Part shown: positions 43,661-53,214 of the stretch, piece by piece | Layout of the letters: every line of letters begins with the position of its first letter | Numbering within the stretch: position 1 is the stretch's first letter | DNA from: Metaphire vulgaris | Lineage: Eukaryota > Annelida > Clitellata > Crassiclitellata > Megascolecidae | Assembly (NCBI GenBank): GCA_018105865.1 | Contig: CM030870.1 | Span: 2,950,001 to 3,014,000 of the forward strand | Reading direction: 5' to 3' | Length of the DNA stretch: 64,000 bases | Position numbers and translations under genes: made by a program | Notes under the pieces: generated by a model | Databases searched by the model: none | Told to the model about the DNA's origin: nothing | The model's input: only the letters and a program-made list of their open reading frames with translations

Positions 43661-43864
43661 TTGAAAAAATAGGTCTTTATCTCGGGTCCATCAGACAATA
43701 TGTCAGCAAGTTCTGGGGGCTCCATTTTCCACCCAATCTATGACGCGGCTTAATTCTGGATCGGCCTCTGCATTGCTATTATTCGGGCGGCGGGCGTTTC
43801 GAAAGACCTGTTTACGCTGATCGGCCGTGGGTTCACAGCGTGCACTTCACGTGTGATAAATTCG

Positions 43865-44439
43865 TCACCGTCTTTGTCTCTGTCTGTGTCCGTTCGTTCG
43901 TCGTCTTCCGTCTGTTCTTGTCTCTGTTTGTTCGCCGGCTCCTGCTCTGGGTCGAATTCGCGGGTCTTTAGGGGCTGGTTTTCCCATTTCCCCTTCGGAC
44001 AGGTTGTATTTTGCTCCTTCCCCATTCTCTGTAGCCTTATCTTCAGTTTCTGCTGCCCCCCACCGGCTCATGGAATCGGCGTTTAAGTGCAAACTGCCAC
44101 TTCTGTGGGTCAGGGTCAACTGAAACTGGGCCAAATAATCAATCCAGCGGGCGTACTGTCCATACAATTCAGGGCCTTAAATATCGATGTGAGGGCCTGA
44201 TGATCGGAACGAGCCAAAAATTCTCTGCCTAATAAATGATGTTTGAAGTATTTAACGCATTCAATCAACGCCAGAAATTCCCTTTTCGTAGTCGAGTAAT
44301 TTTGCTGGGCAGGAGTAAGCTTCCGGCTAAAATATGCCACCACTTTTTCTTTACCCCCTGATATTTGAGCTAATACGCCGCCTATACAAAAAAGGCTAGC
44401 ATCCACATCCAGTACGTAGGGGTCATGGTCATTCGGCAT
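43865..44439 (-). pseudogene. LTR-A RNase H
   Basis: The frame 44439-44116 reads DPYVLDVDASLFCIGGVLAQ, then VVAYFSRKLTPAQQNYSTTK, REFLALIECVKYFKHHLLG and FLARSDHQAL: the RNase H fold with its D, E and D positions. It is offset from the reverse transcriptase frame and breaks again near 44116-44167, after which a charged, low-complexity linker follows. Confidence 0.85.
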
Positions 44440-45607
44440 GGCTACAATCGGTTCGGATGTGAGGGGCCACTTTTAACGCTTCGAATGAGGATTGACATTC
44501 GGCGCTCCATACAAATATCTTTCCTTTCTTTGTAAGTTCCGTCAGAGGTGACGCCAGTTTTGCGAATTTAGGTACTAATAACTTGTAATAGTTGCAGAGT
44601 CCTAAAAAACTCCTTACTTGTTTCACTTTTCTGGGTATCGGCCATTGTTCTATTTTAAGCACTTTTTCAGGATCAGGGGAAATTCCCTCTGCTGATATGG
44701 AGTGCCCGAGGAATATTAATTGTCTTTTCATGATCTTGCATTTGTCCAGTCTAAATTTAAGGCCGGCTCGTTCCATGCGTTCTAATACTTCACCGAGCCT
44801 CTGAATATGCGTTACGGGGTCGGCAGCAAATATTATGACGTCATCCAAGTAAGCCAAACAAGAAATGTGGTTCAGATTTTTTAGAACTAGGTCCATAAGT
44901 CGGCAACATGTGATACTGGCACCCCGTAGCCCCATGGCTGTTCGTTTGTATTCGAAGAGGCCTTTACGAGTTCTGAAGGCTGTGCGGTGGGCGTCTGCCC
45001 CCTTAATCGGAATTTGATGGAAACCAGAGCGTAGATCGCAAACGCTGAAATAGGTGCTGCCCCCTAGCGAATCAAGACAAACTCTTGTTAACGGGACCGG
45101 ATACGCATCGAAACGTGTTTTCGCATTTAGCGCGCGATAATCAATGCAGAATCGAAGTTTATTGTCTTTTTTCCTCACTAAAACAACATTTGCCGCCCAC
45201 TCGCTCTGGGAGGGGGTTATTACGCCCTGCTGTAACAATAGGTCCGTGTGCTCATCGATGGCGTCTTGATAAGCCATCGGCTGGCGCCGAAGACTTTGGC
45301 GTATGGGTGAGTCATCTATAGTTGTGATAGAATGCTCTATTAAATCGGTGCACCCTAAATCAGTATCGTCTAAGGAAAATGCATTTCGGTATTTAAACAG
45401 AACATTTTTTAATAGTGCTTTTTCCTCCTTGGTTACTTCGGGCGGAATTTCGTTGAGTATTTTGGCCACAGCGGCTTTCCATACTTCGCTGTTTACGGGG
45501 TCGGGTTGATGGCTTTGGCTCTGGACTGACACGGGTGTCAGTTCGCCCAATACTTCATTGGCTCTAATAATAGCGGCCGTCGGGTTTGTGTTAGTCACTT
45601 GTATCAC
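44429..45607 (-). CDS. LTR-A reverse transcriptase
   Basis: A 392-codon frame with all the Ty3/gypsy palm motifs: VVLVRKKDNKLRFCIDYRAL, YFSVCDLRSGFHQIPI, RTAFRTRKGLFEYKRTAMGL, CLAYLDDVIIFA (the catalytic YLDD), LKFRLDKCKIMKRQLIFLGH and VRSFLGLCNYY. It copies the element RNA into DNA. The frame is open here but shifts at its end before RNase H. Confidence 0.92.
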   Translation of the reverse strand: MIQVTNTNPTAAIIRANEVLGELTPVSVQSQSHQPDPVNSEVWKAAVAKILNEIPPEVTKEEKALLKNVLFKYRNAFSLDDTDLGCTDLIEHSITTIDDSPIRQSLRRQPMAYQDAIDEHTDLLLQQGVITPSQSEWAANVVLVRKKDNKLRFCIDYRALNAKTRFDAYPVPLTRVCLDSLGGSTYFSVCDLRSGFHQIPIKGADAHRTAFRTRKGLFEYKRTAMGLRGASITCCRLMDLVLKNLNHISCLAYLDDVIIFAADPVTHIQRLGEVLERMERAGLKFRLDKCKIMKRQLIFLGHSISAEGISPDPEKVLKIEQWPIPRKVKQVRSFLGLCNYYKLLVPKFAKLASPLTELTKKGKIFVWSAECQSSFEALKVAPHIRTDCSHAE

Positions 45608-45609
45608 TG

Positions 45610-46300
45610 CCTCCCTTCCCGGCCTTCATACACCGCTCGGGCTAAATGCACGCCTGGGGTAAGTTCTTTGTGTTCAAGCAACCATTCTCCCCTCCCTCTC
45701 CCTCGGCGTTTCCTATTAACATTTTAGCCGGTACTTCGCTGGTCGATTCGGGCGGTAGAGTGATCTCTCTTCCTATTTGAACGCGTCTGGCCCAACGCTG
45801 ACCAACAAATGTGGTTAAATTTATTATTTCCCGTCCAATTTGCAGCGCGTCAGTCTGAAAATCTAGCTTACATTTCCGCTTTTGAGAAATTCCATTCCTA
45901 GCAGTATCTCGCTTATTTCATCGGATACAATGAATCTGACTTTAGATACACATCTGGGGCTAAATCTTACGGTCAAAACCGTTTCTCCTTCACATTTATT
46001 TTGCTTCCGTTGGCCGCATACAAATCGACTGTAGTGGGCCTGATTGTAGCATTTCGAATAAAACGACTATGAATTAAATTTTCTGTGGCGCCGGTATCAA
46101 TGAGGGACCATAACTGCCGTCCATTTATCTTTGGTCTCACATAAAGTGATTTCGGACCCTCTCTGCCTCCTTTTTATTTATACTCTGATTAACTTGCGGC
46201 CGTTGACTTCTGTTGCGCCATTTTTCGGGGCAGTCCTTCGGATATGACCGGGCATCTGGCAGTTGTAGCAGCGGGGTGCTTCTTTTGATCTGTTCTGCTG
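45610..46300 (-). pseudogene. LTR-A zinc knuckle and protease region
   Basis: Near 46245-46280 (minus strand) a CYNCQMPGH segment starts a CCHC zinc knuckle, but the frame shifts before the final cysteine. Near 46085-46130 is the aspartic protease active-site motif LIDTGATENL. No single frame spans the region; several short breaks are present. Confidence 0.7.
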
Positions 46301-46478
46301 GTCATAGGGTTGGTTGTAGGGTCTACTTGGTGTTTCGCGGGCATTTTGATCGGATCTATAGCGCCAATTATTATTAAATCCGGACCCTTCCTGCTTTTGC
46401 GGAAAATATTGCTTCTGTGTCGGTGTTGGAGACGGTGGGGTCGATTGTTTGTTTCAAATCGAACCTGCTTCTCTGTGG

Positions 46479-48506
46479 TTAGCCCTGGGAATGGCTGGTT
46501 CTCTGATCGGTTTTATCATTCATTCTCTGAATCTGATCGTTAACGGACTTCTGGAAGGCCTCTTGCGCTATAGTCTGTGCTCTCATAGCCTCTTCAAATC
46601 TACGGCATATGAATTCGGTCTCCGGCCCCCCTCTAACCCTTTCTGCGGTTTGACTAGGGTGTGGTGAGAAATCGGTTCCATTGAATTGCGGTAGACTCGG
46701 GTGTGGTGTGAAATCGGCCCCACTTAATTTTGAGAAACTATCCAATCGGAGTGCTAGTTTGAAAGCATCGTTCAGTGACACGGGCTCGCGCTCTCGGACC
46801 TTCAATCCTAGTTGGGGATCCGCGATAGCCTGAATGAACATGTCTCGGGCTATTCCTTCGACTGTTTCATTGTCCTTTTGGTTGGGGTAGGACAAAGAGG
46901 TTAACTTCCGGATTTCAAATACTAAATCGTTAAGCGACTGGGCTGGCTTCTGTTTGTACCGGAAAAGCTGTGCTCTGAACGTTTCCGACTGGCCCTGATA
47001 GCCAAATCGTTGTCTTAGCCGGTCCACCAAATTTTCATAGGTGAGGTCCCCTGTCCCTTGCAAATTCCACAAAATTTCAGTGGCAACACCATCCAGAGCC
47101 CACTGAAGAAAATCGCATTTTTTCCCTTGCTGTCCATTTATTGTGCCGTGCACAAATTTCATATTGCGCGATATATGATTCTACCGGGCCTGTACCGTTG
47201 TATTTCGCCGGTTTCATGAATTGTCTATGAGGCTTTTCGGACCTATCATTTATTTTGTCGGGTTGCGGTCGGTTCTGATCTAATTCATCATATGCCTGGC
47301 CCGGGTTTATCGGTAAAGGTCCCGTTATGTCTGGACCTATCCGGTTATAAACGGATTCTGGCCATCGCCTATCTGGTCCCCTCGGTTCCCTAGGGGGGTA
47401 GTGATATCTGCGGTCTTCATGACCCAGTGGATCGTTTATCACGGTCGGGCCTCTACTCGGTAGTCCCTGGTCCTGGTTTTCGGAGCCATTATCTCCGGTC
47501 CCCGTCCTTCGATTGCCTCTATTAAACGGGCCCATCCTCTGTGTCTCGGGTGCTGGCCGGTTTAAATCTATTCCCCCGTAATCCTGGCCATTATTCGAGT
47601 TCCACGGCAGAATCCTGCCTGTGCGGTGTCGGTCTGGTTCTGGCCCTGGTATTTCTGGTCCCCCTTCTGCATTAATCGGACCCCAGCGACCATCACGATC
47701 ATCGCCCTCCATTCGGTCGTTTACTTCCCTTGGGCCCCTGTTCGGTACTCTCTGGCCCAGGGTGTCGTGGCAATAGGTCTCTACCCCTACCTCTTTTCTG
47801 TTTCGGTGAATCGGACCCCTCATTTGTGTCTCCGGTATTTGGCGGTTTGTGTTGACCCAACATTGTTCATGGTCGCTTTCTAACGGTATTCGCTCTGCGG
47901 TCGTGAAACGGGCCCTGTTTGGGTAATAAGTGTCGGTACCCGGCCATCGGTCGTCCCTGTTTCCGGGCCCAATTCTACGGTCATAAACCTGGTCGTTTGC
48001 GGGTCTATGCCTGTTTTCATCCTCTGCCTCGTATGATCGGGCTGAAGTTTCAGCGACTGTGCTTCATAATCGGTACTTATCACCGGGTCGTTCCCCTTCT
48101 CCATCGGTCGGTCATTATTGCGGACCCCGCCTCGCCCCTGCTGGTCCCTGGGGTATCGAGGTGTCGGTCTGTATATCCGCCGCGGAGACGGGCTTCGCAG
48201 AAGGCCATTATCTAGATTCGGACCCCCCGCGTCATCGGTATTGTTTCGCCCCTCACGGTCATCACAGTCTCTTCTAACGGGCGGTGTGTCTCCCCGATTA
48301 TCTCCCCCGGGCGTCAGCGGTGTGGTCGATCTGATTAGTTCGGGCCCTTGCGGTGTTACGTCGGCTGTCGGTGACCGGTATAGCGGTGCAATGCTAATCT
48401 CTGGATCATCACGGACCCCATCCAAAGTGAATAAAGGCATACACGCTCTCGACTGTGCTCTAGTCTGAGCTCTTGTCTGCCTCGACATCGCATTTATCTC
48501 CGACAT
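46479..48506 (-). pseudogene. LTR-A gag region, frame-shifted
   Basis: Three overlapping minus-strand frames. 48506-47880 is a Pro/Arg/Asp-rich leader. 47823-47077 has many GP and RGP motifs and ends in a capsid-like start (KPAKYNGTGPVESYIAQYEI). 47162-46479 continues as a retrotransposon gag capsid: FLQWALDGVATEILWNL, LVDRLRQRFGYQGQSETFRA, LFRYKQKPAQSLNDLV. The two capsid frames overlap and differ by a shift, so gag is interrupted near 47077-47162. In the family it forms the particle that packages element RNA. Confidence 0.8.
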
Positions 48507-48645
48507 TTATGCAATCAATGTTCTGCAATCACTATTATGCAGTATAATCGTATGCAGTCACGAAAAGAATCAATGTGCGAGTCAAAATCGCAGCGTCAGC
48601 ACCATAAAATCAAATTTATAGAATCAAAATCACTTCTGGTACCAG

Positions 48646-49016
48646 TTCAACGACCTTCCGGGGGGGGGATTACCCTCGTTTCCCCCCTTACCCCTGTTCT
48701 GTCGTATATGTCCGCGGTTCCCACCCTGAATCTATTAGAAGATGTGTACAAGACGCATGAGTTTCAAACACGTAAATATAATCTGATCGCAACACACATA
48801 CAATTAACATACAACACTCTCACCTTATCCTTTCCGCTGCTCCGACGTCCCCTTTCCTTTCGCTCCCTTGCTCTCCACATCCAGTCTCCGCTTCGCAATC
48901 CTCCTCTCTCTTTTTTTTTCTCTCGCGCTCCTTCTTTATATATCCCGCTCTCCGGCGTCCTCCTCTCCTCCTCGCTCTCCCTTTCCCTTGCGTCAGCCTT
49001 TCCGTCGTCTGCTGCC

Positions 49017-49068
<52 letters not shown>

Positions 49069-49074
49069 GTTCAA
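48646..49074 (-). repeat. LTR-A, 5' LTR
   Basis: 429 bp; apart from a shorter (CT)n run (49018-49066) it reads the same as the copy at 39163-39613. Confidence 0.9.
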
Positions 49075-49236
49075 ATACCACTTTCCTCCGGCGTGAAAAT
49101 AATATTGATAAGTAAAAAAGGTCATCGCCGGTTTTCAGACTGTCACAGGTTAAAAATGTGTATGTTGTACGTTGCCGTGAAAACTCGGGTAAGCAAAAAA
49201 GGCCATCACCGGAATTTAGGGGCGCAGAATTTATAC

Positions 49237-50182
49237 TGTGACGATTCTCCCTCCCCTATTATAATTTGGATGGTTTTACCAGGATGCAAGGGGGGAGAAC
49301 CCTTTCTTCAGGATGCAACCAAAGTGATCCGCTGTAGGTTCGGCTTCCTTCTATAGAGCGGGAAGTCTTTACTCAATTATTTACTCTCGCCTGCACGTCT
49401 AAGCCTTGAGTTGTCGTCATCATTATTATTCTAGTCTATCTCTAAATATAATCACAACGATATCTTTTCTCTTTAAGTATGCGTATTATTATATGCCATC
49501 ATTATAAGCAACGTACATCCAATTATTCTAAACATTAGATTTTATAACATTCTCACCCATATAAGCTAACAAAGTTCCTAGTGTCTATATCCGCGGTTAT
49601 CTTTCAATATAGACAGTCGTCACTAGCATCATTAATATGTTCCTAACTAACATGCTGGCAGTTCTCGCTATATGTAGCGCTAGCATAACACGAGAGCTTA
49701 TACACCTATGTTATACGTCTAACGCCAAGTGGCGACACAGACATTCATATGTTTTCTACATTATTATAATTTTCGTATCTACTCACGATTTAGGAACGGC
49801 TAACTAGAAAGGGCGGGTCGTCGGAGTAGCGGGCGATCGGCGGGCAGCGGCAGCGGGCAACGGCAGAGCGGTTTTTTCCCATATTTTTATCGGCAGTCGC
49901 ATTCTTCGGCGTCTCTCTTCATACTTCTTCTCATCTCCTTCCACCTTCCTCCCTGATCCGGATGTCTTCCTTCTGTCTGGCTTCATTCCGTTTCCCTCCA
50001 CACTTCTCGACTCGATACTACCGCTTCCGAATGTCTGACTCGGCTTCTCCCTCCTGATTAACCCCGCCGTCGGGTTTTATACCGACGCGCTGACGTCAGC
50101 CAGCCGTCTGTCGCGGGAGCCCAGACCCAATATGTGCTGCTTCTCCATAAGGCGGAGGGGCGGCCCCTCTAGGGTCGCCACA
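49237..50182 (-). repeat. LTR-B, 3' LTR
   Basis: 946 bp; differs from the other LTR visibly only at a T/C homopolymer near 49871 (six T and three C, against four T and four C). Confidence 0.92.
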
Positions 50183-51428
50183 CACCCCCCACACAAAATT
50201 GAAATCCGCCCTCGGATTTCGTCCCAATTCCGGTGGGTGTCAGCAATACTATCAATATGCAATGCAAATCATAGATTTATATACTCTAACTTAGAATCGC
50301 AACAAATAACGGAAACCTAGGCTTAATCATGGACAAACAGACCTTATGAATCTCGTCATACTCAATCGACAATAGTTTGCAATTTCCTCTCACAAAGAAA
50401 AGACAATGCATTGCAGTCTACACATAATCTATGCATCTACAGTAAAACAGCATAACAATGGCAAAACTTATTACAATAAAAACGGGCATTCTTGTAGCGC
50501 ACAAAACACGCGCTCCTCAGAGTTCTGGAAGCAGACGGCAGTTCGCTTCTCGTCGCTTGGGGCAACGTCCATTTGCGCTTCGTCGCGTCGGCTGGGGGGT
50601 GGTGACGGTTGGATATCGTGCGGAGCTCTGCTCGACGCATCACACGATCCAGGCATGGTGAGTGGTTGGAGTGGTGACAGTCAGATTTCAGTGATTTGGG
50701 GCTGTGGAACCGTTCCGAATGAGTCGTCGACCATCGCTCGATCCGGTTATATGGATGTGCGGGCGAGACGCGGCCTGTCGCAATGAGGCGGTGACGGTGT
50801 GCGATGCCGGGGCGCGATCCCGACATAAGGGGTTGTCTCCGCGCAACGGTTGATCAGTCCGTGCGCGACGATGTACCCTTCGTTCTCGGCGACAGATGTG
50901 CCTCATCTTCCCGCTGACTGCCTGCATAGTGCCGGACGCGTGGTCCTGCCTGAATCGCCTCGTATCGTCCCCCGCTGTAGAAGCCGACTGAAACAGCGAG
51001 TAATTAAATTCGCACTGTACCAGTGTCTGACCTACCCAATTTCTTAGAATTCTGTATGAGTCAGACGTCTGTACTGCCCCTATTTTCCAGACATCTGGCT
51101 CATGACTCACCCCAACGCTACTTTAGACAAAGACTGAATTTAACGCATTACAACGCAAAAATTTCTACGCGGTATCAAAACACGATAATGCTATTGAATG
51201 ACGATACGAGCAAAACTAAATTAAATTATCTACGCCTTACTAATGCATTCTGAACCACACTGGGGCGGGTTGAATTCAGGGCAATTTTATATTCCCAAAA
51301 ATTTTTCCATTAAAATTGTAACAGACGACAAAATCAAAGCCCCAATAATCGACATAACACGGCTAAAACTAAATGTGACCACCACCCCTTGAAAAAAATA
51401 ACAACTACCCCACTTCCAGGTACCATTT
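50183..51428. other. LTR-B interior
   Basis: Overlapping frames of up to 140 codons exist on both strands (for example 51110-50688 on the minus strand) but none has a recognisable motif, and stop-poor GC-rich sequence explains them. Probably non-coding cargo of a TRIM/LARD-like element. Confidence 0.55.
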
Positions 51429-52373
51429 TGTGACGATTCTCCCTCCCCTATTATAATTTGGATGGTTTTACCAGGATGCAAGGGGGGAGAACCCTTTCTT
51501 CAGGATGCAACCAAAGTGATCCGCTGTAGGTTCGGCTTCCTTCTATAGAGCGGGAAGTCTTTACTCAATTATTTACTCTCGCCTGCACGTCTAAGCCTTG
51601 AGTTGTCGTCATCATTATTATTCTAGTCTATCTCTAAATATAATCACAACGATATCTTTTCTCTTTAAGTATGCGTATTATTATATGCCATCATTATAAG
51701 CAACGTACATCCAATTATTCTAAACATTAGATTTTATAACATTCTCACCCATATAAGCTAACAAAGTTCCTAGTGTCTATATCCGCGGTTATCTTTCAAT
51801 ATAGACAGTCGTCACTAGCATCATTAATATGTTCCTAACTAACATGCTGGCAGTTCTCGCTATATGTAGCGCTAGCATAACACGAGAGCTTATACACCTA
51901 TGTTATACGTCTAACGCCAAGTGGCGACACAGACATTCATATGTTTTCTACATTATTATAATTTTCGTATCTACTCACGATTTAGGAACGGCTAACTAGA
52001 AAGGGCGGGTCGTCGGAGTAGCGGGCGATCGGCGGGCAGCGGCAGCGGGCAACGGCAGAGCGGTTTTCCCCATATTTTTATCGGCAGTCGCATTCTTCGG
52101 CGTCTCTCTTCATACTTCTTCTCATCTCCTTCCACCTTCCTCCCTGATCCGGATGTCTTCCTTCTGTCTGGCTTCATTCCGTTTCCCTCCACACTTCTCG
52201 ACTCGATACTACCGCTTCCGAATGTCTGACTCGGCTTCTCCCTCCTGATTAACCCCGCCGTCGGGTTTTATACCGACGCGCTGACGTCAGCCAGCCGTCT
52301 GTCGCGGGAGCCCAGACCCAATATGTGCTGCTTCTCCATAAGGCGGAGGGGCGGCCCCTCTAGGGTCGCCACA
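51429..52373 (-). repeat. LTR-B, 5' LTR
   Basis: 945 bp, reads the same as 49237-50182 except for the homopolymer noted there. Confidence 0.92.
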
Positions 52374-53102
52374 ATACCTTGCCCCGGCCGGGCGCCGACT
52401 GCTCTAACTGCGGCTCTGTGATTGCATGTAGCCTAGGTCTAAGAAAGATCAAGTTTTCAAACAATCTGTCAGTCATGCGTGTACGTTTGTTGGTCATTGT
52501 CAACCCTGTACGACTAAACACGGGAAGTTGTGAAGAATTAAACAGATACCCCAATAAATGTATCGAAATTTGGCGATGAGAAATTTTACTTGTAACGAAA
52601 CGTGAAAGACATAATGTAACGAAGTAAAAGTACTAATATTTGAATAAAAACTTACTTCGTTACAAGTAAAAAGTACTGGGTAAGTTGTGTACTTCGTTAC
52701 AGTACGAAGTACTCAGAATTGTACTTAAGTAATGTAACGCGTTACTTTTACTTCGTTACCGCGCAACACTGGGTTTCATACTTATGTTATCATTGTCTCT
52801 CAGTTTACTTCTGTCTGTCCATAATTATAATGCCAAACCTCACTTTCGGGTAATGGGATATAGCTATTTCAATCAATCAATAAACTTCTATGACGCCACT
52901 ATCATAATGCCCAGGGCATCAGCCGATGGCGCACCAAATCCAAATAGAATTAGAGCCAACTCAATCCGGAAGATCAGTCAGAACGGTATTATGACGACTA
53001 AGACGATGATGATATATGTATGCAGATAGTGGACTAACTAAGATTGTAGTATTAATTTGCTCTTTTTTAATCACGAAACGACGAGAGCGCTGTAAACAAA
53101 TA

Positions 53103-53202
53103 GGTCATGAATATGCATAAAGCTCATGAACATGCATACATTACGAACTGCGCTCCCATTGGCTGCCAGTGACTTTCACTCTGCTGGTTCTAAGTGCTTG
53201 TC
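53103..53202 (-). repeat. Right arm of the outer inverted repeat of the nest
   Basis: The reverse complement of this segment matches 38411-38494. It has an extra internal partial duplication (CATGAATATGCATAAAGC and CATGAACATGCATAC) absent from the left arm. Confidence 0.7.
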
Positions 53203-53214
53203 TGTCCTAGGCCT

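Larger units (their letters stand above)
39163..49074 (-). mobile_element. Ty3/gypsy-type LTR retrotransposon (LTR-A), 9.9 kb
   Basis: Two near-identical LTRs (39163-39613 and 48646-49074) bound gag-pol on the minus strand. The 4-bp duplication ATAC flanks it (39159-39162 and 49075-49078). Just inside the 5' LTR (minus strand) is a primer-site-like TGGTACCAGAAGTGATTTTG; just before the 3' LTR is a purine tract, AACAAGAGGAG. Order: gag, protease, reverse transcriptase, RNase H, integrase (protease to integrase as in Ty3/gypsy), then an extra downstream frame with a C2H2 finger. Several frame breaks interrupt gag and pol, so as written it is not functional. Confidence 0.93.
49237..52373 (-). 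mobile_element. Non-autonomous LTR retrotransposon (LTR-B), 3.1 kb
   Basis: LTRs at 49237-50182 and 51429-52373, starting TGTGACGATTCTCC and ending GGGTCGCCACA on the plus strand (canonical TG...CA). The duplication ATAC flanks it (49233-49236 and 52374-52377). Orientation is minus: TGGTACCTGGAAGTGGGG lies just after the 5' LTR (51401-51425) as a primer-site-like motif, and GTGGGGGGTG just before the 3' LTR. The interior is only 1.25 kb and shows no gag, reverse transcriptase or integrase motif. Confidence 0.9.
38767..52771. mobile_element. hAT element interrupted by two LTR retrotransposons
   Basis: Left end CAGTGTTGTATGAAGTACT, right end CGTTACCGCGCAACACTG, flanked by the perfect 8-bp duplication GGTTTCAT (38759-38766 and 52772-52779). 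Sub-terminal DNA on both sides is full of AAGTAAAAGTAC and TTACTTCGTTAC words. After removing the LTR elements (39163-49074 and 49237-52373) and one ATAC from each duplication, about 950 bp remain, with no transposase. It was therefore a non-autonomous hAT before the LTR elements arrived. Confidence 0.9.
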
